Shown piece after piece: positions 5,469 to 9,597 of a stretch of DNA of 9,597 bases (the stretch's first letter is position 1; each line of letters opens with the position of its first letter). This DNA is from an uncultured Bacilli bacterium (GTDB lineage Bacteria; Bacillota_I; Bacilli_A; RF39; UBA660). Position numbers and translations under genes: made by a program. The notes beneath the pieces were generated by a model. It had not been told where the DNA came from, did no database searches, and saw only the letters and a list, made by a program, of their open reading frames with translations. The stretch spans positions 1 to 9,597 of the forward strand of contig CANRJE010000052.1 of assembly GCA_947630865.1 (NCBI GenBank), written 5' to 3'.

Positions 5469-6807
5469 ATAGTTTATTAGCAAGTCCTATATAAGTATCA
5501 GGAGTTAAATTTAATAAGTTATCCTTATCTATCCTATCTATTTCTAAACTTTTAATAAAATCTTGAAGATTTTTCTTAGTTATTTTTTTTCCTCTTGTTA
5601 ATTCTTTTAGTTTATTATAAGCATCGGGAATTTCATATTTTCTTAAAACGGTTTGAATTGCTTCTGACAAAACTTCCCATTCATTATCTAATTCCATTTT
5701 TATTTTTTCGCGATTAACATTTACTTTCTTTAATCCTTTTAATGTTTCTTTAACTCCTTGTAATGAATATCCAAAAGAAATTCCTAAGTTTCTTAAACTT
5801 GATGAATCAGATAAATCTCTTTGTAGTCTAGACCTTGGTAACTTGTCAGAAAGAGTTACTAACAATCCATTAGCAATTCCAAGATTAGCTTCACTATTCT
5901 CAAAATTAATAGGATTTACTTTGTGAGGCATAGTACTACTTCCAACTTCATTTCCTACTACTTCTAATTTAAAATAACCTTTACTTATATATAACCACAT
6001 ATCAAGATTTAAATCTATTATAATGTTATTAATATGTCTTATATTATCTAAAATATTTACTATATAATCATGATTTTCAATTTGAGTTGTTAAGGGATTA
6101 AATTCTAATCCTAAATTTCCTATAAAATTAGAACAAAATTTTTCTACATCTAATTTAGGATATGCAATTGTTAAAGCATTATAATTTCCAGTTGCTCCAT
6201 TAAATTTAGCTCTAATTGGTAATTTTTTTAATCTTTCTATTTCTTTATTTAAACGATACCAATATACTTTAAATTCTTTGCCAATTGTTGTAGGAGTTGC
6301 TGGTTGTCCATGAGTATGAGCAAGAACCGAAACATCTTTGTATTTTTTACTTAATTCTTTAATATAGTCTAAAAATTCATCTATTTTTACAAAATAAATT
6401 TTATATAGAAAATCTTTTATCATCAAAGCATAAGCCGTATTATTTATATCTTCTGATGTTAATCCAATATGAACAAAGGAAATTAAATTTTCAAGTTTTA
6501 ACTTTTTTAATTTTTTATCTATAAAATATTCTATCGCTTTAACATCATGATTGGTAATTTTTTCTTCTTCTTTAATTCCATTATATGAATCAATATCAAA
6601 TTTTAAATAAATATCATATACGTCATCTATATTATCTATTTTATCTTCTATAATTTTTTCTTCAATCAAATAGATAAGCCATTTAATTTCAACATATAAA
6701 CGATATTTATTATATGCATACTCTGAAAAATAAGGAGATAATAATTCTTTAATATCCTTATATCTTCCATCTAAAGGACTAAGTTCATAAGCTTCAAATT
6801 CTTCCAT
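5467..6807 (-). CDS. purB: Adenylosuccinate lyase
   Basis: A 446-residue PurB, cytoplasmic, which releases fumarate in two purine steps: SAICAR to AICAR, and adenylosuccinate to AMP. Motifs in order: SPLDGRYKD (10-18), TNHDVKAIEYF (85-95), TSEDINN (117-123), THGQPATPTTIGKE (165-178), GATGNYNA (204-211), TQIENHDYI (241-249), and the signature loop GSSTMPHKVNPI (289-300) with the catalytic serine pair, followed by NFENSEANLG. H166 corresponds to the general-acid histidine. The match is to the E. coli-type branch of PurB (456 residues), closely to the end including QTVLRKYEIPDAYNKLKELT, rather than to the shorter Bacillus-type PurB. The ATG at 6807 has AGGAAG 6 nt upstream (6819-6814). No other purine genes are nearby, so it seems to be a single-gene unit with its own promoter and terminator. 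Confidence 0.97.
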   Translation of the reverse strand: MEEFEAYELSPLDGRYKDIKELLSPYFSEYAYNKYRLYVEIKWLIYLIEEKIIEDKIDNIDDVYDIYLKFDIDSYNGIKEEEKITNHDVKAIEYFIDKKLKKLKLENLISFVHIGLTSEDINNTAYALMIKDFLYKIYFVKIDEFLDYIKELSKKYKDVSVLAHTHGQPATPTTIGKEFKVYWYRLNKEIERLKKLPIRAKFNGATGNYNALTIAYPKLDVEKFCSNFIGNLGLEFNPLTTQIENHDYIVNILDNIRHINNIIIDLNLDMWLYISKGYFKLEVVGNEVGSSTMPHKVNPINFENSEANLGIANGLLVTLSDKLPRSRLQRDLSDSSSLRNLGISFGYSLQGVKETLKGLKKVNVNREKIKMELDNEWEVLSEAIQTVLRKYEIPDAYNKLKELTRGKKITKKNLQDFIKSLEIDRIDKDNLLNLTPDTYIGLANKL

Positions 6808-6828
6808 AATACACTTCCTAACAAAGTT

Positions 6829-6837
6829 ATTATATCA
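6829..6837 (-). promoter_or_regulatory. Extended -10 promoter of purB
   Basis: On the minus strand TGATATAAT (6837-6829), an extended -10 with a perfect TATAAT; no good -35 is present at 17-18 nt. The ATG is 21 nt further on. I see no purine riboswitch in the short leader, nor room for one. Confidence 0.55.
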
Positions 6838-6844
6838 CAGAAGT

Positions 6845-6871
6845 CAAAAAAATCTTCCTTTCGAAAGATTT
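6845..6871 (-). terminator. Terminator between the KilA-N gene and purB
   Basis: On the minus strand a 7-bp stem AAATCTT (6871-6865) with AAGATTT (6856-6850), an 8-nt loop and a T-run continuing from the stem. It lies just upstream of the purB promoter and about 200 nt after the KilA-N stop, so it would shield purB from read-through. Confidence 0.65.
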
Positions 6872-7068
6872 ATTTATAAAAATTGGAAGGAAAGTTAATA
6901 AAATAATTAACTTATTAAAAGTAGTTTTTATATTTAAGATTAATAATCAGATCAAAAAAACTATCTAAAAAAGTAAAGAAATTTCAGCTCCTAATACATT
7001 TAAAAATTTATTTAAAATTTCTAACCTAAAATATTATATTACTTTTGACCTCGACTTACTGTTTAATG

Positions 7069-7866
7069 TTAATTTAAATATTTAATATCTGTATCATTTA
7101 AAATTTGCATTTGAGAAATTGCTATTTTGTTTAATCTTTCAAGCCTTTCAGATTGTTTTAATCCATCATTTATAAATACAGAATTAAGATTTTCCAAATT
7201 TGCTAAACATATTAATTCATTAATAGTTGCATAGTCTCTCATATTTCCTTCTAAGTCATGATGTTTAAGTCTCCACTCTTTTGCAGTAATTCCAAACAAA
7301 GCCATATTTAACACATCGGCTTCTTGTGCATAAACAAAATTAATTTGTTCTCTTGTTAATTCTTTTGGGATTAAATTTTGCTTTATTGCATCTGTATGAA
7401 TTATATAATTTATTTTTGAAAGTTCACTTTTAGCATTCCACCCAAGTTGTTTTTGTTCCTCTACTTTTAGCCTTTCAAACTCTTTTATTAATAAAAGTTT
7501 AAATTTTGGACTAATCCACATTCCAAATTCAAATGCAATATCTTTATGAGCATAAGTACCACCATATCGACCTGCCTTTGATACAATTCCAATAGCATTT
7601 GTTTTTTCAACCCATTCTTTAACGCTTATTTTATAACTATTCAATCCTGCTTGACTTTTAATTATGGCGAATTCGCCATAATTAAAATTTGGGTTATGAA
7701 TTTCTTCCCATATACCTAAAAATTCAACTGTATTTCTATTTCTCAACCAATCAGATACAAAAAAATCACCATCTTTTGATTTAAGCATATCTGTAAGAGA
7801 AATATAATCTTCTTCTTCTATTTTAAAATAAGAAATTTTTTGATCTAAAACTGTTATTTCTGACAC
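7069..7866 (-). CDS. KilA-N domain-containing protein
   Basis: A 265-residue protein with a KilA-N DNA-binding domain in its first half. The domain starts near YISLTDMLKSKDGDFFVSDW (21-40) and its conserved core is AGLNSYKISVKEWVEKTNAI (73-92), then GRYGGTYAHKDIAFEFGMWI (99-118) and SPKFKLLLIKEFERLK to about 134. KilA-N occurs in phage P1 KilA, in large DNA viruses and in many phage-derived bacterial genes; the cellular role of the bacterial type is not known. The second half (140-265) is helical and includes FGITAKEWRLKHHDLEGNMR and a QSERLERLNKIA segment. The start is GTG at 7866 with AAAGGAAA (7880-7873) upstream. A perfect 32-bp palindrome lies within codons 61-70. It sits between purB and a tRNA-Pro att site, so it is probably an acquired gene, although just outside the boundary I infer for the element to the right. 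Confidence 0.9.
   Translation of the reverse strand: MSEITVLDQKISYFKIEEEDYISLTDMLKSKDGDFFVSDWLRNRNTVEFLGIWEEIHNPNFNYGEFAIIKSQAGLNSYKISVKEWVEKTNAIGIVSKAGRYGGTYAHKDIAFEFGMWISPKFKLLLIKEFERLKVEEQKQLGWNAKSELSKINYIIHTDAIKQNLIPKELTREQINFVYAQEADVLNMALFGITAKEWRLKHHDLEGNMRDYATINELICLANLENLNSVFINDGLKQSERLERLNKIAISQMQILNDTDIKYLN
7656..7687. repeat. Perfect 32-bp palindrome inside the KilA-N coding sequence
   Basis: The half-site TTTTAATTATGGCGAA (7656-7671) is followed immediately by its exact reverse complement (7672-7687), with no spacer and no mismatch. The centre is GAATTC. It covers exactly the codons of F61 to K70 plus one base on each side. It uses GGC, TTC and GCC, C-ending codons that are unusual in a gene that otherwise prefers T/A-ending codons. 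Confidence 0.97.
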
Positions 7867-7962
7867 TTAATATTTCCTTTCTTCACTTTTAATAATTCTA
7901 TAGTGATTTTTTTATATTCATACTTTCTACTCTATCTTATAATATATCATAATTTTCAAAAG

Positions 7963-8007
7963 GAACTGATAAAAATATAAAGTTTTATTTTATATTTTTA
8001 TCAGTTC
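7963..8007. repeat. Long inverted repeat in the KilA-N leader
   Basis: A perfect 19-bp stem (7963-7981 with 7989-8007, starting GAACTGATAAAA) and a 7-nt loop, extendable by a G-U and an A-U pair. Neither strand has a proper T-run after it, so it is not a standard terminator. If transcription starts from the minus-strand promoter at 8010-8038, the hairpin forms at the very 5' end of the KilA-N mRNA. Confidence 0.85.
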
Positions 8008-8009
8008 TT

Positions 8010-8038
8010 ATATTAACATTTATAAATAAAGACGTCAA
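8010..8038 (-). promoter_or_regulatory. Possible promoter of the KilA-N gene
   Basis: On the minus strand TTGACG (8038-8033), a 17-nt spacer and TAATAT (8015-8010). The start would be near 8003, giving a leader of about 137 nt before the GTG. No better candidate was found closer to the gene. Confidence 0.5.
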
Positions 8039-8107
8039 CAGCTTGAGCAAATAAAACAAAATAAATAATTTTAAATGTTTTATAAAGACTATGAATATTA
8101 ATATACG

Positions 8108-8130
8108 AAAAAAGCCTTGAAATACAAGGC
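8108..8130 (-). terminator. Terminator next to the tRNA-Pro fragment
   Basis: On the minus strand GCCTTG (8130-8125), a 5-nt loop, CAAGGC (8119-8114), then six T (8113-8108). It lies 13 nt after the tRNA-Pro 3' fragment on the same strand. This is what is expected if fragment and terminator are the displaced original downstream end of a tRNA-Pro gene. Confidence 0.75.
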
Positions 8131-8143
8131 ATTATAATCATAA

Positions 8144-8161
8144 TGGTCGGGAAGACAGGAT
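8144..8161 (-). other. Attachment site: copy of the 3' end of tRNA-Pro
   Basis: Plus strand TGGTCGGGAAGACAGGAT. Its complement, ATCCTGTCTTCCCGACCA, is the end of the T-arm, acceptor 3' arm, discriminator and CCA of a Firmicute tRNA-Pro(UGG). Beyond 8161 the match stops (AAACT where a tRNA would have TTGAACC), so no complete tRNA is here. Tyrosine-recombinase elements that integrate into tRNA genes leave such a copy at their far end. Given the fragment's direction and the terminator to its left, the element should extend to the right. Confidence 0.75.
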
Positions 8162-8176
8162 AAACTAGGAAAATAA

Positions 8177-8205
8177 TTGACATTTATAAACCCGCTAGAA
8201 ATAGT
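8177..8205 (+). promoter_or_regulatory. Possible promoter of the replication-like gene
   Basis: TTGACA (8177-8182), a 17-nt spacer and AATAGT (8200-8205, 4 of 6 matches to TATAAT). The -10 lies in the loop side of a hairpin (8186-8213), so a DNA-binding protein could compete with RNA polymerase here. Confidence 0.4.
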
Positions 8206-8238
8206 AGGTTTATTACTGCTCATTACTATCTATTTCTA
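8186..8238. repeat. Two overlapping, mutually exclusive inverted repeats beside the att site
   Basis: First, ATAAACC (8186-8192) pairs with GGTTTAT (8207-8213), with an inner CTA-GAAA-TAG. Second, TAGAAATAG (8196-8204) pairs with CTATTTCTA (8230-8238). The two share bases 8196-8204, so only one can form at a time. They may be binding sites for a recombinase or excision factor, or a regulatory structure. Confidence 0.6.
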
Positions 8239-8263
8239 TATAAAACACTTAAATTCAAAATTT

Positions 8264-8285
8264 TTAAGGGCTAATTAAGGGCTAG
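8264..8285. repeat. Tandem 11-bp direct repeat
   Basis: TTAAGGGCTAA (8264-8274) is followed directly by TTAAGGGCTAG (8275-8285). Paired short direct repeats about 100 nt from an att core are the usual layout of integrase arm-type or excisionase sites; that role is inferred from position only. Confidence 0.65.
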
Positions 8286-8301
8286 AAAGGAAGGAAGAAA
8301 T

Positions 8302-8970
8302 ATGTCAGAAATATTTAGAATAAATAAAACGAAAAATTATACAGTAATGAGTAATTATCATTTACAAGATAAAAATTTATCATTAAAAGCCAAAGGACTA
8401 CACTCTTATATGTTAAGTTTACCAGATAATTGGAATTATTCAGTACAAGGATTAGTCTCAATATCAAAGGAAGGCGTTAAAGCAATTAATTCCATATTAA
8501 AGGAATTAGAAGAAAATTATTACTTGAAAAGAGAAAGAAAACAAGAACCTAATGGTAGATTTTATTATGAATATAACATCTATGAAATACCATATATCCA
8601 AAAAGGGAGAACGGATAAAGGGGATACCCTAAATGGCACTCAAATAAATACTAATATAATAAGTAATAATAACCAAGATAAAATGGATAAAACATTTAAT
8701 TCTTTAACTAACGAATTAATTAAAAGAAATTTTATTGATAAATCAGATTTAGAATTATATAGATATGATGATTTATTTAACACTTTATTAAATAACTATG
8801 AATATAAAGATATTATTAAAGTATCATGTTATATCATCAAAAAATGGAAAAACAATAATGGGCTTGATGAAAATGGTAATAAAATTGAGGATAAATTTTC
8901 ATATTTTAAATCATCAATGATAAATAATTTGATAATAATAAATCAAAGAATTAACTTTGATTGGGAATAA
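8302..8970 (+). CDS. Winged-helix replication-like protein of an integrative element
   Basis: A 222-residue protein of a type common on Firmicute integrative and conjugative elements and prophages. The N-terminal domain (about 5-100) contains FRINKTKNYTVMSNYHLQDK, then LSLKAKGLHSYMLSLPDNWN and SISKEGVKAINSILKELEEN, typical of the helix-turn-helix replication-initiation group related to DnaD/phage replisome organisers. After a polar linker (101-132), the C-terminal part (133-215) has ELYRYDDLFNTLLNNYEYKD, then IIKVSCYIIKKW and DKFSYFKSSMINN, a pattern often seen with this N-terminus. The likely role is binding the element's replication origin or loading helicase, or regulating it; not proven here. 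Start at 8302, with AAGGAAGG just upstream (8288-8295). It follows the att site and its repeats and is 16 nt upstream of tnpV, so the two are probably co-transcribed. Confidence 0.75.
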   Translation: MSEIFRINKTKNYTVMSNYHLQDKNLSLKAKGLHSYMLSLPDNWNYSVQGLVSISKEGVKAINSILKELEENYYLKRERKQEPNGRFYYEYNIYEIPYIQKGRTDKGDTLNGTQINTNIISNNNQDKMDKTFNSLTNELIKRNFIDKSDLELYRYDDLFNTLLNNYEYKDIIKVSCYIIKKWKNNNGLDENGNKIEDKFSYFKSSMINNLIIINQRINFDWE

Positions 8971-8986
8971 AGAAAGGGAATTTATA

Positions 8987-9340
8987 ATGAAAATAGAATA
9001 TTTAAAACAAGGAAATTACTTAATACCTAATTTAAAATTAAAAGAAAACGATAGTTTAAATTTTGGGAAATATGGTTATTTAAGATTAGAATATCTTAAA
9101 AAATATAAAAAAGCATTATATCAAACTTTATTAATGAAAGGTGAATTAACTAATCATCTAATATCAATTAATAATAAATGTTCAATAAGATTAAAAATTT
9201 TAATGGATAATTATATTAAAAATGATGAAAAACTATCTGAAAAAAGTAAAGAAATTAATCAATTTGAATGGGTAAAATTAATGAATAATTATAAAATTTG
9301 TGCTGAAGAAATTATTTTAAAAGAATTAATTTATATATAA
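8987..9340 (+). CDS. tnpV: TnpV family transposon-encoded protein
   Basis: A 117-residue protein matching the TnpV family, first described on the clostridial transposon Tn4451 and common on integrative elements of gut Firmicutes. Recognisable segments are KIEYLKQGNYLIPNLKL (2-18), the family core GKYGYLRLEYLKKYKKALYQ (27-46), LLMKGELTNHL (48-58) and the C-terminal EWVKLMNNYKICAEEIILKE. Its molecular function is not established; it is not the transposase itself. The ATG at 8987 is chosen over an in-frame ATG at 8957 because GAAAGGGAA (8972-8980) lies 6 nt upstream and the earlier start would overlap the preceding gene. It follows the replication-like gene by 16 nt, which supports a shared transcript and a mobile-element context. 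Confidence 0.88.
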   Translation: MKIEYLKQGNYLIPNLKLKENDSLNFGKYGYLRLEYLKKYKKALYQTLLMKGELTNHLISINNKCSIRLKILMDNYIKNDEKLSEKSKEINQFEWVKLMNNYKICAEEIILKELIYI

Positions 9341-9369
9341 TTTAATAATTTTATGGAATAGCAAGCACT

Positions 9370-9392
9370 GCAAATGTACTCCTAACATTTGC
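9370..9392. repeat. Hairpin downstream of tnpV
   Basis: GCAAATGT (9370-9377), a 7-nt loop ACTCCTA, and ACATTTGC (9385-9392): a perfect 8-bp stem that is noticeably more GC-rich than its surroundings. There is no T-run, so it is not a terminator. On the minus strand it lies in a 14-codon open frame (9398-9354) without a ribosome binding site. A possible role is an origin of transfer or a structured RNA, given the mobile-element setting. Confidence 0.6.
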
Positions 9393-9431
9393 CATATCTA
9401 TTTTAATTATTCAAAGTTTTATAATCTTGTT

Positions 9432-9481
9432 AAAAAAGACAATAACTAACATTTTTATTGGTTATTGTCTATATTTTTTTC
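9432..9481 (+). terminator. Strong terminator after tnpV
   Basis: A 13-bp stem, AGACAATAACTAA (9437-9449) with TTGGTTATTGTCT (9458-9470), including one G-U pair, followed by ATATTTTTTTT. A run of six A before the stem gives a T-run on the other strand, so it may also end a minus-strand gene from the right. From here to 9597 I see no supportable gene. A minus-strand frame open from the right edge stops at 9547 after 16 codons and could be the tail of a gene, but nothing in it is recognisable. Confidence 0.85.
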
Positions 9482-9597
9482 TCTTAAAATAGATTGTAGT
9501 TTCATTTATTTTATCACATACTTTTACCCATAAAGTCTTTTTAAAGTTATTCTTTTATTATTACATTCAATAACAATTTTACATACTTATTTTTCTT

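Larger units (their letters stand above)
7867..8301. other. 435-nt stretch without a gene: leader, hairpins, att site and repeats
   Basis: No convincing coding sequence is seen on either strand. From left to right it holds the KilA-N leader (to about 8003), a 19-bp inverted repeat (7963-8007), a minus-strand promoter (8010-8038), a GC-rich hairpin with a T-run (8108-8130), an 18-bp copy of a tRNA-Pro 3' end (8144-8161), a plus-strand promoter and overlapping hairpins (8177-8238), and an 11-bp tandem repeat (8264-8285) before the ribosome binding site of the next gene. Confidence 0.7.

Noticed and set aside
6892..6913. Inverted repeat AAGTTAAT/ATTAACTT
   Set aside because: Eight A/T-dominated pairs with no T-run on either strand. 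Such repeats are expected by chance in DNA this AT-rich.
6960..7030. Possible relic of a coding sequence on the minus strand (LEILNKFLNVLGAEISLLF before a stop)
   Set aside because: Only about 20 codons between stops, no start or ribosome binding site, and no recognised family.
8144..8161. A functional tRNA-Pro gene
   Set aside because: Only the last 18 bases match; the anticodon and D arms are absent.
9354..9398. Minus-strand 14-codon frame over the tnpV-downstream hairpin (MANVRSTFAVLAIP)
   Set aside because: No ribosome binding site and no promoter seen; the open frame may only reflect the structured sequence. It is mentioned under the hairpin.

Overview
The window looks like a piece of chromosome from a very AT-rich, low-GC Gram-positive (Bacillota) bacterium, possibly one of the gut Bacilli/Tenericutes-like lineages. 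The grounds are strong A/T bias, AGGAGG-type ribosome binding sites, sigma-A-like promoters (TTGACA / TATAAT), short intrinsic terminators, and a SufB that aligns well with the Bacillus form. The standard genetic code fits: the tRNA-Trp reads UGG only, and the roughly two dozen Trp codons implied by the proteins lie in intact reading frames. No recognised gene ends in TGA (8 TAA, 2 TAG). The species is not identified.

Left block (1-3915, minus strand): a 3'-truncated tRNA-Ser(GCU) with its promoter, a small XRE-type repressor-like protein, a short single-stranded DNA-binding protein, SufB of the Fe-S cluster scaffold, and directly upstream of sufB (7 nt apart) a lysine-rich protein with two predicted membrane segments. 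The lysine-rich gene and sufB appear to share one promoter, which is back-to-back with the tRNA-Trp promoter and uses the same -35 bases. sufB ends in a strong terminator.

Middle block: tRNA-Trp (CCA encoded), a histidine-phosphatase-family protein and a regulator made of two tandem XRE helix-turn-helix domains, all on the plus strand. These converge on purB (adenylosuccinate lyase, minus strand) across a hairpin that can terminate both directions.

Right block (about 6900-9597): accessory DNA. A KilA-N-domain gene (minus) contains a perfect 32-bp palindrome in its coding sequence. To its right is an 18-bp copy of the 3' end of a tRNA-Pro gene followed by a terminator, which I read as an attachment site left when a mobile element integrated into tRNA-Pro. 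From that site rightwards come paired repeats, a winged-helix replication-like protein of the kind found on integrative elements, and TnpV, a protein of Tn4451-type transposons. A conserved-looking hairpin and a strong terminator follow. The intact tRNA-Pro, integrase and mobilisation genes would lie beyond the right edge if this reading is correct.

The most interesting items are the coding-sequence palindrome in the KilA-N gene, the tRNA-Pro att site, and the unusual pairing of sufB with the lysine-rich membrane protein.
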